NCBI RefSeq assembly: GCF_001953055.1
Contig: NZ_CP019044.1
Location: 310,001-374,000 of the forward strand
Length of the DNA stretch: 64,000 nt
Direction: 5' to 3'
From: Salaquimonas pukyongi
GTDB lineage: Bacteria; Pseudomonadota; Alphaproteobacteria; Rhizobiales; Rhizobiaceae
Within the stretch, counting starts at the first letter, position 1; every line of letters begins with the position of its first letter. The translations under genes were made by a program, and so were the position numbers. Shown here in pieces: positions 43,516 to 52,622 of the stretch. The notes under the pieces are model-generated. The model did no database searches, was not told the origin of the DNA, and saw only the letters and a program-made list of their open reading frames with translations.

Positions 43516-44364
43516 TTACAGCTTGCCGGCTTCTTCGAGATAGATTTTCCGCAAACCCTTTACCGTTTCACCCACTGCGCCACTGCCCACCGGCTTTCCA
43601 TCTATCGAGACGACCGGCATGACGAAAGCCGAGGCCGATGTAACAAAGGCCTCTTTGGCACCTTGTGCCTCTTCCACGGTAAACGGGCGCTCCTCAACCT
43701 TGATCTGGCGTTCGCGCGCAAAGCGCATCACCGCACGCCGGGTGATGCCGTGCAGTATGTCATTCGACAATTGCCGCGTCACCAGCGTACCGTTTTCGAG
43801 CACGATCCAGGCATTGTTGGAGGTTCCTTCGGTTATCTGACCATCCTCTACCAGCCAGGCGTCATCAGCGCCCTTGGCCTTCGCTTCCTCCTTGCACATG
43901 GAAGGATAGAGAAGCTGGACGGTCTTGATGTCGCGGCGGTGCCATCTCAGATCCGGCAGGGTGATCACCGAAAGGCCTTTTTCGGCAACGGGATTTTCGG
44001 TCACTTTCTTTGCCTGGGTGAACATGACGAGCGACGGCTTGGCTTCTGGCGGAAAGTTGAAATCCCGTTCCGCTGCTCCGCGCGTTACCTGCAGATAGAG
44101 CAATCCTTCGGTCAGTTCGTTGCGTTTCAGCATCTCGGTCTGGATGGCTCCCATTTCCTCAAGCGTGCAGGGCGCATCCATCTTCAGTTCGTCAAGCGAA
44201 CGCTGAAGGCGCTCCAGATGAGCCTGGTTGTCGATCAGCTTACCGCCGGTCACCGAGCAGACTTCATACACACCATCGGCAAAAAGAAACCCGCGGTCGA
44301 AAACGGAGATCTTGGCGTCTTCCTCGGGAAAGTATTCGCCATTAACATAAACAGTTCGGCTCAT
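43516..44364 (-). CDS. dat: D-amino-acid transaminase (class IV)
   Basis: The 282-residue fold-type IV PLP enzyme shows VYVNGEYFPEEDAKISVFDR then GFLFADGVYEV, the PLP Lys in VQLLYPSMCKEEAKAKGADD, the EGTSNNAW loop and GITRRAVMRFA. The pattern fits D-alanine/D-amino-acid transaminase better than branched-chain or aminodeoxychorismate enzymes. It would link D-amino-acid use to pyruvate/glutamate pools, or supply D-glutamate or D-alanine for the wall. It follows pyrC by 9 bases. Confidence 0.88.
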   Translation of the reverse strand: MSRTVYVNGEYFPEEDAKISVFDRGFLFADGVYEVCSVTGGKLIDNQAHLERLQRSLDELKMDAPCTLEEMGAIQTEMLKRNELTEGLLYLQVTRGAAERDFNFPPEAKPSLVMFTQAKKVTENPVAEKGLSVITLPDLRWHRRDIKTVQLLYPSMCKEEAKAKGADDAWLVEDGQITEGTSNNAWIVLENGTLVTRQLSNDILHGITRRAVMRFARERQIKVEERPFTVEEAQGAKEAFVTSASAFVMPVVSIDGKPVGSGAVGETVKGLRKIYLEEAGKL

Positions 44365-44373
44365 CGTGCTTCC

Positions 44374-45414
44374 TTACTGAACGTCCCAGTAAAGCGGGAA
44401 GGTGGGATCAAATACGGTGACATCGCCGTCACCGGTGTGAATTTTTTGCGGATATGTTACCGGCTCGCTGTGTTTTACCAGCGTGATGGTTTCTTCATTG
44501 GGTTGAAGCCCGTAAAAGGCCGGTCCGTTGAGCGAAACGAAGGCCTCCAGCCTGTCGAGCGCTGCTTCCTGCTCGAACACGTGGGCAAGACAGGAAAGCG
44601 TGTTCGGAGCGGTGAAAATGCCGGCACAGCCGCAGGCCGTTTCCTTGTTGGGGTCACTGTGTGGGGCAGAGTCCGTGCCGAGGAAAAACCGTTTGTCGCC
44701 GGAACTTGCCGCCTGAACCAGCGCCTGGCGGTGCTCCTCCCGCTTGGCGACCGGCAGGCAGTAATAGTGCGGCCGGATGCCGCCTGCGAGGATGGCGTTG
44801 CGGTTGATGATCAGATGATGGGTGGTGATCGTCGCAGCCAGGTTTTCTTCCTGTGAACGCACGTAATCAACGCCCTGCCGCGTGGTGACATGTTCCATGA
44901 CCACTTTCAGGCCTGAAATTTTCTGCCGTAGCGGGTCGAGCACCGTTTCGATGAACACGGCTTCGCGATCGAAGATATCCACATCCGGATCGGTGACCTC
45001 GCCATGGACACACAGCGGCATACCGATCGCCGCCATTTTTTCCAGCACCGGATAGACTTTCACGATGTCCTTGACGCCGCTTGCAGAATTTGTGGTAGCC
45101 CCGGCCGGGTAGAGTTTGACAGCGGTCACGATGTTGTCGCCATATCCCGCCGCAACATCGTTCGGATCGGTTTCTTCCGTCAGATAGAGCGTCATCAGGG
45201 GATTGAAGAAATCGGCCCTTGGCTTGGCGGCGAGAATGCGCTCGCGGTAAGCGACGGCATCTGCAGTGGTAACGACCGGCGGCACCAGATTGGGCATGAT
45301 GATCGCCCGGCAAAATTGGCGCGAAGAATACCCAATAACCCCTTCCAGCATCGCGCCATCACGCAGATGCAGATGCCAGTCATCGGGTTTGCGGAGGGTC
45401 AGGCTGGTGGTCAC
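44374..45414 (-). CDS. pyrC: Dihydroorotase (E. coli type, homodimeric)
   Basis: The 346-residue zinc amidohydrolase closes N-carbamoyl-aspartate to dihydroorotate in pyrimidine synthesis. Metal ligands are seen in [16 protein letters not shown] (HxH), the carboxylated-Lys segment [35 protein letters not shown] and the catalytic Asp in [15 protein letters not shown]. Length and motifs fit the short PyrC class. It leads dat by 9 bases and is preceded by the L,D-transpeptidase gene with an 87-base gap. Confidence 0.95.
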   Translation of the reverse strand: MTTSLTLRKPDDWHLHLRDGAMLEGVIGYSSRQFCRAIIMPNLVPPVVTTADAVAYRERILAAKPRADFFNPLMTLYLTEETDPNDVAAGYGDNIVTAVKLYPAGATTNSASGVKDIVKVYPVLEKMAAIGMPLCVHGEVTDPDVDIFDREAVFIETVLDPLRQKISGLKVVMEHVTTRQGVDYVRSQEENLAATITTHHLIINRNAILAGGIRPHYYCLPVAKREEHRQALVQAASSGDKRFFLGTDSAPHSDPNKETACGCAGIFTAPNTLSCLAHVFEQEAALDRLEAFVSLNGPAFYGLQPNEETITLVKHSEPVTYPQKIHTGDGDVTVFDPTFPLYWDVQ

Positions 45415-45501
45415 GAACGGCTTCCGGCAGGGTATTGGCTTCCTGCCGGGTCTTAAGCCGGAGCGGTGCCGCGGTCAATCATATGCCGCCCAATTCATGA
45501 C

Positions 45502-46872
45502 CTATACTCGTCCGAACAGAATATTGCCGACCAGCCGGTCGCGGCCGTAAATGTCATCGAAAGTCTGCAGTTTTCCATTCTTCACCCAGGCGGTGAAATA
45601 GGTCAGATGAACGGGAATGGGTCGCTTGAAATTGACGCCCTTGGTCTGTTTGGACGCCACGAGCTGGCCGATTTTCGAAGCGGCCGGATTGCCGTCCAGC
45701 TTGTAGAGCAGCTGCGCAAAGGCCAGCGGCTCATGAACCCGGATGCAGCCATGGGAGAGCGCCCGGTTCGATTGCTCAAACAGCTTCCGGTTCGCGGTGT
45801 CATGCAGATAGACGTTGAACTTGTTGGGGAACAGGAATTTCACCTGACCGAGCGCATTGGCGGGCCCGGCCGGTTGAACGATCTTGAAGGGAAAGCGCTT
45901 GCCGCTGACGGACTGCCAGTCGATCTGGGTGGCATTCATGCGCGGCGCATCGGCCTTCCAGCTGGCGTAAAGATGATACCCCTTTTTCTTGAGGTAGTTC
46001 GGGTCCTTGCGCAGCTTTGGCAGCATTTCATTGCCGGCGATGGAAGGCGTCACGGTCCAGGTGGGATTGAATTCCGAATATTTTATGTTGTCGGAAAACA
46101 TCGGTGTCTTGTGATATTTCTTGCCGACGATGACCCGCCGGCGATCGATATCCCTTCCGTTGTGCCGCGTATACATCAGGAAAGCGGCGGTATTGACGAA
46201 GACATGCACATCGCCAAGCTTGCGCGGCAGCCAGCGCCAGCGTTCCATGTTGACGATAATCTTTCGCTGCACGCCCGGGTTTGGTGTTTTCAGCAACGCC
46301 TTGCGCAAAGCATGATATTGCGGATGTGTCGGGCGCAGTCTGTCGAGCACCGTTTGCGGCCCGTTTTTCTCCATCGATGCAAGCAGTGCGATGGTATCGA
46401 GCTTCTTGCGCGGAATGACGATGTCCGGCTCCGAGACAGCGGGAGTGGTTCGCCCGCCATACATGTCACGGGCAAAGCGTACCGCAGCAGAGGACAGAAA
46501 CAGTTCAAGACCGGCAAGTTCATCGCCGCGCAGCTTGTATGCGCTGCCCGGCATGCCGCCGATATAGTCCAGCGCATCAAGACCATCGAGCCACGCATTT
46601 TCCAGTACGCCAACCAGTTCCTGGCCGCCCCGGGTCAGGCCATTGGCGCTGGTCCAGATGCCGCGATAGCCGTTGCGCTTGTAAAACGGCATCACCGTGT
46701 CGACCTGAACCACACCGCCGCGCCACTGAATTGCCTGTGCGTTGGCAAACCCTCTTACATTGGCGGCCTGGGAGGTTGCGGCCATCAACCCAAACAGCGA
46801 CAAGGCCAGCAAACCGGCCTGTAGTGTCTTTGGCATTGAATGAAGGGCGGTTTGGCGAGTGTGTGGGCCCAT
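45502..46872 (-). CDS. L,D-transpeptidase (YcbB/YkuD type)
   Basis: The 456-residue periplasmic enzyme would form 3-3 cross-links or attach proteins to peptidoglycan. A Sec signal (LQAGLLALSLFGLMAATSQA) is followed by a helical region, and the YkuD catalytic domain starts near RKIIVNMERWRWLP. The catalytic motif is seen as ALSHGCIRVHEPLAFAQLLY, with Cys nucleophile and conserved His/Arg. Start at 46872 (MGPHTRQ) is preceded by AAGGGAAA; upstream in-frame ATGs at 46923 and 46995 lack a ribosome-binding site. The YcbB-like size fits enzymes that lack an N-terminal LysM domain. Confidence 0.92.
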   Translation of the reverse strand: MGPHTRQTALHSMPKTLQAGLLALSLFGLMAATSQAANVRGFANAQAIQWRGGVVQVDTVMPFYKRNGYRGIWTSANGLTRGGQELVGVLENAWLDGLDALDYIGGMPGSAYKLRGDELAGLELFLSSAAVRFARDMYGGRTTPAVSEPDIVIPRKKLDTIALLASMEKNGPQTVLDRLRPTHPQYHALRKALLKTPNPGVQRKIIVNMERWRWLPRKLGDVHVFVNTAAFLMYTRHNGRDIDRRRVIVGKKYHKTPMFSDNIKYSEFNPTWTVTPSIAGNEMLPKLRKDPNYLKKKGYHLYASWKADAPRMNATQIDWQSVSGKRFPFKIVQPAGPANALGQVKFLFPNKFNVYLHDTANRKLFEQSNRALSHGCIRVHEPLAFAQLLYKLDGNPAASKIGQLVASKQTKGVNFKRPIPVHLTYFTAWVKNGKLQTFDDIYGRDRLVGNILFGRV

Positions 46873-47033
46873 CTGCTTTCCCTTGTCCCGGCTTCCGGTT
46901 TTCGATGAAACGTTAACAATCATGGTTAACGTAACCTTAATTCTTGCTGCCCGGAGGTGATGTTTACAATATGACAGCTCCAAGCTCCTGAACAACCATC
47001 ATGGCACTTTACAGCTCGCTGCCGCCATGATTA

Positions 47034-47055
47034 AATAAACAAACGTTCATTTATT
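47034..47055 (+). promoter_or_regulatory. Operator-like palindrome upstream of the TetR gene
   Basis: AATAAA-CA-AACGTT-CA-TTTATT is a 22-base inverted repeat (9 of 11 positions pair) that stands out as AT-rich, 19 bases before the TetR-family start. Size and symmetry fit a TetR-type dimer site, so the regulator probably represses itself and the leucine-degradation genes downstream. Confidence 0.65.
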
Positions 47056-47073
47056 GAGGCTGGAGGCTCGATC

Positions 47074-47715
47074 TTGGCGAGAACAGCGGGATCACGGGGT
47101 GAGGAGACTGCGTTACGGGTGCGCGAGGCTGCCCTGCGGCTCTTTGCGGACAAGGGCTATGCCGCCGTCTCCATGCGGGAGATCGCCGCTGAGGTGGGCC
47201 TGCAGGCCGGTGCGCTGTATAATCATTTCCCGACCAAGCAAGCCATTCTCGTTGATCTGCTGGAAACCCACATGGTCGATCTGATCGCGGCCTGGGAGGG
47301 CAGAAGCCATACCTTCTCCGATCCCGTTGAGGCACTGATCGGGTTTGTGCGCTTTCACATCCGCTATCACCTTGAGCGGCAGGATGCTGTCTTCATCTCC
47401 TACATGGAGTTGCGCAATCTGGAGCGCGATGGCTTTGAGCGCATCGAGGAATTGCGCCGTGTCTATGAGGGTTTCTTACGGAAAATAATACAAATCGGTG
47501 CCGCAAAGCGGGTTTTCGCCGTTGCCGATATTCCCGTGGCCGCCATGGCGGTGATTGCCATGCTGACCGGGGTCAATACCTGGTTTCGCTCCGGCGGCCG
47601 GCTGAAGGCGGTTGAGATCGAGGAAATCTATGTGAAGATGGTGCTGGGCAGTCTGGGGCACGTTGTGGCTCCGCAAGCCGGCAGGGTGCAACAACCGGCG
47701 CTTCAAGGCGTCTGA
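47074..47715 (+). CDS. TetR/AcrR-family regulator of the leucine/isovalerate cluster
   Basis: The 213-residue regulator has an N-terminal helix-turn-helix (ALRLFADKGYAAVSMREIAA, EVGLQAGALYNHFPTKQAIL) and an all-helical ligand domain. The start is TTG at 47074, with GGAGG 8 bases upstream; no ATG fits. It lies 33 bases before the isovaleryl-CoA dehydrogenase gene and after the palindrome, so acyl-CoA-responsive control of the cluster is likely, in the manner of PsrA/FadR-like TetR proteins. Many proteobacteria use a MerR-type LiuR here instead. Confidence 0.88.
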   Translation: MARTAGSRGEETALRVREAALRLFADKGYAAVSMREIAAEVGLQAGALYNHFPTKQAILVDLLETHMVDLIAAWEGRSHTFSDPVEALIGFVRFHIRYHLERQDAVFISYMELRNLERDGFERIEELRRVYEGFLRKIIQIGAAKRVFAVADIPVAAMAVIAMLTGVNTWFRSGGRLKAVEIEEIYVKMVLGSLGHVVAPQAGRVQQPALQGV

Positions 47716-47748
47716 CTGCCGGCAGGATGCCGGCTGAACGGAGGAGCC

Positions 47749-48912
47749 ATGTTTTATGCGAGCATGAATTTCGCGCTGGGCGATGAAGTCGAGGCATTGC
47801 GCGAAATGACCCACAAGTGGGCCCAGGACCGCCTGGCGCCAAGGGCAGCGGAAATCGACCAAACGAACACATTTCCACCCGAGCTGTGGAAGGAGATGGG
47901 AGAACTCGGCCTGCTCGGTGTTACCGTGGAGGAAGAATATGGCGGCGCAGGCATGGGCTATCTGGCGCATACGGTGGTCGTGGAAGAGCTTGCCCGCGCT
48001 TCTGCTTCCGTCTCGCTATCTTATGGCGCCCACTCCAATCTCTGCGTCAACCAGATCCGTTTGAACGGCAGCCAGGAGCAGAAGCAGCGCTACCTGCCTG
48101 GCCTCATCTCCGGAGAGCATGTCGGGGCACTGGCCATGTCGGAGGCATCGGCAGGGTCCGATGTGGTTTCCATGAAGCTGCGTGCTGAAAAGCGCAACGA
48201 TCACTATCGCCTTAACGGCACCAAATACTGGATTACCAACGGGCCGGATGCAGACACGCTGGTGGTCTATGCCAAAACCGATCCTGAAGCCGGTTCGCGC
48301 GGCATTACCGCTTTCATCATCGAGAAGTCGATGACAGGGTTTTCAACCTCCGAACCTTTTCACAAGCTGGGCATGCGCGGCTCCAACACTGGCGAACTGA
48401 TCTTCGAGGATGTGGAAGTGCCCTTCGACAACGTGCTGGGTGAAGAGGGCAAGGGCGTCAATGTTCTGATGTCTGGTCTCGACTACGAGCGTGTCGTTCT
48501 GTCCGGCATCGGCATTGGCGTCATGCATGCCTGCCTCGACCACGTCATGCCGTATCTTTGCGAGCGCAAACAGTTTGGCGAGCCGATCGGCAACTTCCAG
48601 CTTATGCAGGGAAAGATCGCCGACATGTATGCGGCGATGAATTCTGCCCGTGCCTATGTCTATGCGGTTGCCGGGGCTTGCGATCGGGGCGAGGTGACCC
48701 GCCAGGATGCCGCTGCCTGTGTGTTGTATGCGTCCGAGCAGGCGATGAACCAGGCCGTACAGGCGGTGCAGGCCATGGGCGGTGCCGGCTATCTTGACGA
48801 CAGCCCGGTCTCCCGCATTCTTCGCGATGCCAAGCTGATGGAAATCGGTGCCGGCACGTCGGAAATCCGCCGCATGCTTGTCGGCCGCGAACTGATGAAA
48901 GCAATGAGGTAG
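47749..48912 (+). CDS. ivd: Isovaleryl-CoA dehydrogenase
   Basis: The 387-residue FAD acyl-CoA dehydrogenase oxidises isovaleryl-CoA to 3-methylcrotonyl-CoA in leucine breakdown. It shows [53 protein letters not shown], and the catalytic Glu in [18 protein letters not shown], the position used by isovaleryl-CoA dehydrogenases rather than the C-terminal Glu of other acyl-CoA dehydrogenases. GGAGGAG lies before the ATG. It heads the catabolic cluster that resumes at 50995. Confidence 0.95.
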   Translation: MFYASMNFALGDEVEALREMTHKWAQDRLAPRAAEIDQTNTFPPELWKEMGELGLLGVTVEEEYGGAGMGYLAHTVVVEELARASASVSLSYGAHSNLCVNQIRLNGSQEQKQRYLPGLISGEHVGALAMSEASAGSDVVSMKLRAEKRNDHYRLNGTKYWITNGPDADTLVVYAKTDPEAGSRGITAFIIEKSMTGFSTSEPFHKLGMRGSNTGELIFEDVEVPFDNVLGEEGKGVNVLMSGLDYERVVLSGIGIGVMHACLDHVMPYLCERKQFGEPIGNFQLMQGKIADMYAAMNSARAYVYAVAGACDRGEVTRQDAAACVLYASEQAMNQAVQAVQAMGGAGYLDDSPVSRILRDAKLMEIGAGTSEIRRMLVGRELMKAMR

Positions 48913-48947
48913 GGTTTCCGGCACCAAATAACGGGAGAAGATGGACT

Positions 48948-49711
48948 ATGGCATTGAACGAGATACAATCGGCATTGTGCGAGAATTCCCCGAGCAGCTT
49001 CGATGGGCTGCGGGCGATACTTTTCAATACTTCCCTGAAGACAAATCCGGAAGAAAGCCACACAAAGCTGCTTCTTAACGTGGTTGGCGAAATCTTGGAA
49101 AGGAACGCCGTTGAAGTGGAGCATGTGCACATGGCTTCCAGGGATGTGGCATTCGGCATTTATCCCGACATGACAGAGCACGGTGCCAACTCCGACGAAT
49201 GGCCTGAAATCTGGACAAGCGTCGATGCCGCCGACATCATCGTGATTGGCACACCCTTGTGGCTGGGTGAGGAAAGCTCGATCTGCCGGGTTCTGATCGA
49301 GAGGCTTTATGCCATGAGCGGTTTGCTGAACAACCGGGGCAGAGCATTTTTTACAATAAGGTGGGCGGTTGTGTGGTGACCGGCAACGAGGACGGCGTCA
49401 AACACGCGGCGATGACGCTGGCGTTTGCGCTTAACCATCTGGGATGCACCATACCGCCGCAGGCCGATTGCGGCTGGATCGGTGAAGCAGGCCCCGGCCC
49501 ATCCTATGGCGATGAATTGGAGGATGGCTCAAGGGCCGGATTCGACAATGATTTTACCCAGCGCAACACAACCATCATGACCTGGAATCTCATGCACCTT
49601 GCCAGGATGATCAGCGATGCCAATGGCATCCCCAATCACGGCAATAATCGTGAGGCCTGGAAGGCTGTCGTTTCGACTTTGCCAATCCGGGGCACAGGGC
49701 ATGACACGTAA
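48948..49711 (+). pseudogene. Flavodoxin-like NAD(P)H-dependent FMN reductase, one frameshift
   Basis: Two frames, 48948-49379 and 49361-49711, join if one G is added to the G4 run at 49336-49339, restoring LLNNRGQSIFYNKVGGCVVT. The repaired product of about 254 residues has flavodoxin-fold features: a first strand LRAILFNTSLKTNPEESHTK with the FMN-phosphate loop, IIVIGTPLWLGEESSICR, and VGGCVVTGNEDGVKHAAM. Members reduce FMN or quinones. It lies 35 bases after ivd. The clean restoration of a full-length, otherwise well-kept protein suggests a sequence error or very recent mutation. Confidence 0.8.
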
Positions 49712-50246
49712 AACCAATCACCGGATATGCATGGCTGCAATGGCCGCCGGAATGATGTTTTTCTCAGGTTCCGGCCTGGCCCTTTCCCAATCCGATGACT
49801 TTCTGTTTGAGCCGGAGCGCATTGAGGCCTGCCTTGCAGGCAAGGAAGGCGCAAACCGTCTGTCATGCGCCGGCGATGCGGCCAATCATTGCATGGATGC
49901 AAATGAGGGAGGCAGTTCCACCGTCGGCATGGGCGCCTGCCTGGACAAGGAACTGGCATGGTGGGATGCCCGCCTGAACGAGGTCTATCGTGATCTTTCC
50001 AAGCGAGAGCGCAGCGATGATGAGGAGGCGGAGGCTGGTGGCTGGAATGCCCCGAAGAAACTTCCCGCGCTGAAGGAAATGCAGCGCGCCTGGATTACCT
50101 ATCGCGATGCGCTTTGCGAGCACGAAGCCGTGCAGTGGGGCGGTGGTACGGGCGCGGGCCCGGCCTATCTCTCCTGCCTGATGGGCGAGACGGCGCGCCA
50201 GTATTTCGTGCTTGCCGACCAGCTGGAATATCTCAGGGACCGGTAG
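49701..50246 (+). CDS. LprI-like (DUF1311) secreted protein
   Basis: The 181-residue product begins MTRKTNHRICMAAMAAGMMF, a signal peptide ending near LALSQ. It carries an LprI/DUF1311 region with the typical Cys spacing: MGACLDKELAWWDARLNEVY, LKEMQRAWITYRDALCEHEA, and a late CLMGETARQ. In Mycobacterium LprI binds lysozyme; in proteobacteria the role is unknown, probably envelope-related. The start overlaps the end of the flavodoxin-like gene by 11 bases. It is cell-envelope cargo inside a leucine-degradation cluster, which is odd. Confidence 0.83.
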   Translation: MTRKTNHRICMAAMAAGMMFFSGSGLALSQSDDFLFEPERIEACLAGKEGANRLSCAGDAANHCMDANEGGSSTVGMGACLDKELAWWDARLNEVYRDLSKRERSDDEEAEAGGWNAPKKLPALKEMQRAWITYRDALCEHEAVQWGGGTGAGPAYLSCLMGETARQYFVLADQLEYLRDR

Positions 50247-50254
50247 GAATGCTC

Positions 50255-50620
50255 TTAGCGGATACGAATCTTGATCGAGCGCTCAGAGAGCCGTTTTTCA
50301 GCCGCCTCCTTGAGAACTTCGGCAATCCACTGATTAATCGATTTGGCGTCGGCATTTGCAGCGTCGGCAACCATCTCATGAACCTCGGGCGCAATGCGAA
50401 CGGCAATATTGCCGGATTTCGGTTTTTGAGGCTCGATACCCTCTTCTCGACAATACTCAAGATAGGTATCGACGCTAAGCTCAAATTCCTTCTGAATTTC
50501 TTCCAGTGTCGATGCTTCAGCGTGAATGACGCTGCGAATTCCCTGCGCAATGGCATGGAACGCCTTGTCATCGTGCTCATACCAGATTTCCGGTACATAT
50601 CCCTTGTAGGATCGGATCAT
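50255..50620 (-). CDS. hicB: HicB-family antitoxin
   Basis: The 121-residue antitoxin has the partially degraded RNase-H-like N-terminus (MIRSYKGYVPEIWYEHDDKA, FHAIAQGIRSVIHAEASTLE) and a C-terminal ribbon-helix-helix DNA-binding segment (SGNIAVRIAPEVHEMVADAA, INQWIAEVLKEAAEKRL). It follows hicA with a 4-base overlap, so toxin is translated first, the usual HicAB order. It should neutralise HicA and repress the operon, probably via the inverted repeat at 50954-50970. Confidence 0.9.
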   Translation of the reverse strand: MIRSYKGYVPEIWYEHDDKAFHAIAQGIRSVIHAEASTLEEIQKEFELSVDTYLEYCREEGIEPQKPKSGNIAVRIAPEVHEMVADAANADAKSINQWIAEVLKEAAEKRLSERSIKIRIR

Positions 50621-50868
50621 TTTATACCTGCATTTTCCAGAAATCGCCGCACTGCCTCAACGGCACCCTTCTTCATCTCGGGCCGTGGATGGGGGCGGTG
50701 GAACACCTGGACTTCGTTGTTCAACTTTACAACCACCCGCGAGCCGGCCCGTTCTTCAATTGTCGCGCCCAGAGAACGGAACATCCTCTCAACGTCCCGC
50801 CATTTGATGTCCGATGCCGTCGGCCTGGCAAAAATCCTTGAAAGGGTCTTTTCGTACTTCGCGTTCAT
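50617..50868 (-). CDS. hicA: HicA-family mRNA interferase toxin
   Basis: The 83-residue toxin belongs to the HicA double-stranded-RNA-binding-like family, which cleaves mRNA. It shows SDIKWRDVERMFRSLGATIE, then AGSRVVVKLNNEVQVFHRPH and the C-terminal helix EAVRRFLENAGIK. In classical HicA the catalytic His follows GS (GSH). Here that spot is GSR and His residues occur in FHRPHP instead, as in a known subgroup. Start at 50868 has AGGA 9 bases upstream; the frame could extend to 50877. Confidence 0.88.
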   Translation of the reverse strand: MNAKYEKTLSRIFARPTASDIKWRDVERMFRSLGATIEERAGSRVVVKLNNEVQVFHRPHPRPEMKKGAVEAVRRFLENAGIK

Positions 50869-50953
50869 GCGGGGCATTCCTTTGAATGGAACGAAGCAGC
50901 TGGCACCACCTCATTGGATTGGAAATACCCTTAACGGAACAAGTAGTAGTGTA

Positions 50954-50970
50954 ATATCAAAAAATGATAT
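50954..50970. promoter_or_regulatory. Inverted repeat ATATCA-N5-TGATAT upstream of hicAB
   Basis: A perfect 6-bp inverted repeat with an A5 spacer, about 86 bases before hicA and 25 bases before the rightward CoA-ligase gene. It sits where the HicB ribbon-helix-helix dimer would be expected to bind the toxin-antitoxin promoter; it could also affect the divergent ligase gene. Binding is inferred. Confidence 0.5.
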
Positions 50971-50994
50971 CGTCAATCGTGGGGTATGTGCTTG

Positions 50995-52620
50995 ATGCTC
51001 CCGTCCGCCCAAACCTATGAAGAGCTTAGCGCCCGCTTCCGCTGGGAAGTGCCGGAGCGCTACAACATGGGGGCCGATGTTTGCGATAAATGGGCAGACA
51101 GCGAGCCGGATCGGACCGCGATCATCGATCTGACCGGCGGGAAGCGCCGCGATGTCACGTTTGGTGACCTGCGTGGGCTGGCTGACAGGCTGGCGCGCCA
51201 TTTGGTGTCTCTCGGCATTGGCCGGGGCGACCGTGTCGGCGTCTACCGCACCCAGTCGGTCTGGACGGCAGCCGCCCATATTGCAGTATGGAAGATCGGC
51301 GCGGTTTCCATGCCCCTGTTCAAACTGTTCGGTGAGCAGGCATTGCTGTCCCGCCTTGCCGACAGCGCCGCAAATGCGGTGATTACCGATCCGGAAGGCG
51401 CACCGGCAATAGCCGCGCTTCAGCCCCAACTGCCAAACCTTGCTCACATTATCGCGCCGGAGAAGACGCCGCTGCCGGAAAGCGCGCCGATGCAGGCGCT
51501 CGATACGGCTGTCAATGATCCGGCACTTTTGATCTATACCTCCGGCACCACTGGCGCCCCCAAAGGGGCGCTGCATGCCCATCGGGTATTGCTTGGCCAT
51601 CTGCCGGGCGTGGAAACGAGCCACGATCTGTTGCCGGAAGATGGTGATTGCCTGTGGACACCGGCTGACTGGGCGTGGATCGGCGGGTTGCTGGACGTGC
51701 TGATGCCGGGTCTTCATCACGGTGTGCCGGTCGTTGCCTCCCGCATGGAGAAGTTCTCAGCCGAAGGCTGCAGCGACATCATCAAAAAGGGTGGCATTAA
51801 AAATGTATTCTTTCCCCCCACCGCGCTGAGATTTCTCAAGGCGGCAAATACACAGCTGCCCGGCCTGCGCACGGTTGCCTGCGGCGGCGAACCCCTTGGG
51901 GCCGAAATGCTGGCCTGGGGCAGAAAGGCGCTCGGCGTCACCATCAACGAGTTCTACGGCCAGACCGAATGCAACATGGTGATCTCTTCCTGTGCACGGC
52001 TGTTCGAGCCGCAGCCTGGTGCCATTGGCAGGCCCGTACCGGGTCATGAAGTTTCGGTCATCGATGAAGCTGGAAATCCGGCTTCGGGCGAGGGTGACAT
52101 CGCCATTGCCGAGGGAACGCCGGTGATGATGCTTGAGTACTGGAACAACCCCGCTGCCACGAAGGACAAGTTCCGTACTGCATCCGATGGCAGGCGCTGG
52201 TTGCTGACAGGGGACCGGGGCATTGTGGAAGACGGTTTCATTCGTTTCGTTGGCCGGGACGATGACGTCATCACTTCGGCGGGGTACCGCATCGGCCCGG
52301 CAGAAATCGAGGACTGCCTGATCACCCACGAGGCGGTTGCCCAGGCAGGGGTTGTTGGCAAGCCGGACCCTGAACGCACTGAAATCGTCAAGGCCTATGT
52401 TGTGCTGAAGGACGGCTTTGCGCCGTCTGTGACGCTCACCGCGGGCTTGCAGGAACACGTCAAGACCAGCTTGGCAGCCTACGAATACCCCCGCGAGATC
52501 GAGTTTCTCGACGCTTTGCCCATGACGGTAACCGGCAAGATCATCCGCAAGGAACTGCGGGCCCGCGCCACTGCTGAAACCGCTAAATCCCATACAAAAG
52601 AAAACCACGAAAGCGCCTGA
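50995..52620 (+). CDS. Acyl-CoA synthetase (AMP-binding, medium-chain/acetoacetate type)
   Basis: The 541-residue ANL ligase has the P-loop [60 protein letters not shown] and the catalytic Lys in [18 protein letters not shown]. The [10 protein letters not shown] and EFYGQTE patterns resemble short/medium-chain or acetoacetyl-CoA-type enzymes. In this cluster it could activate isovalerate, or acetoacetate released by HMG-CoA lyase. The ATG at 50986 is also possible (three codons earlier), but the GGGG is better spaced for 50995. Two bases separate it from mccB. Confidence 0.88.
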   Translation: MLPSAQTYEELSARFRWEVPERYNMGADVCDKWADSEPDRTAIIDLTGGKRRDVTFGDLRGLADRLARHLVSLGIGRGDRVGVYRTQSVWTAAAHIAVWKIGAVSMPLFKLFGEQALLSRLADSAANAVITDPEGAPAIAALQPQLPNLAHIIAPEKTPLPESAPMQALDTAVNDPALLIYTSGTTGAPKGALHAHRVLLGHLPGVETSHDLLPEDGDCLWTPADWAWIGGLLDVLMPGLHHGVPVVASRMEKFSAEGCSDIIKKGGIKNVFFPPTALRFLKAANTQLPGLRTVACGGEPLGAEMLAWGRKALGVTINEFYGQTECNMVISSCARLFEPQPGAIGRPVPGHEVSVIDEAGNPASGEGDIAIAEGTPVMMLEYWNNPAATKDKFRTASDGRRWLLTGDRGIVEDGFIRFVGRDDDVITSAGYRIGPAEIEDCLITHEAVAQAGVVGKPDPERTEIVKAYVVLKDGFAPSVTLTAGLQEHVKTSLAAYEYPREIEFLDALPMTVTGKIIRKELRARATAETAKSHTKENHESA

Positions 52621-52622
52621 CC

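Noticed and set aside
43498-46824. Two 452-residue rightward frames over dat/pyrC and the L,D-transpeptidase gene
   Set aside because: Both mirror conserved reverse-strand genes with intact catalytic motifs; the forward translations are low-complexity.
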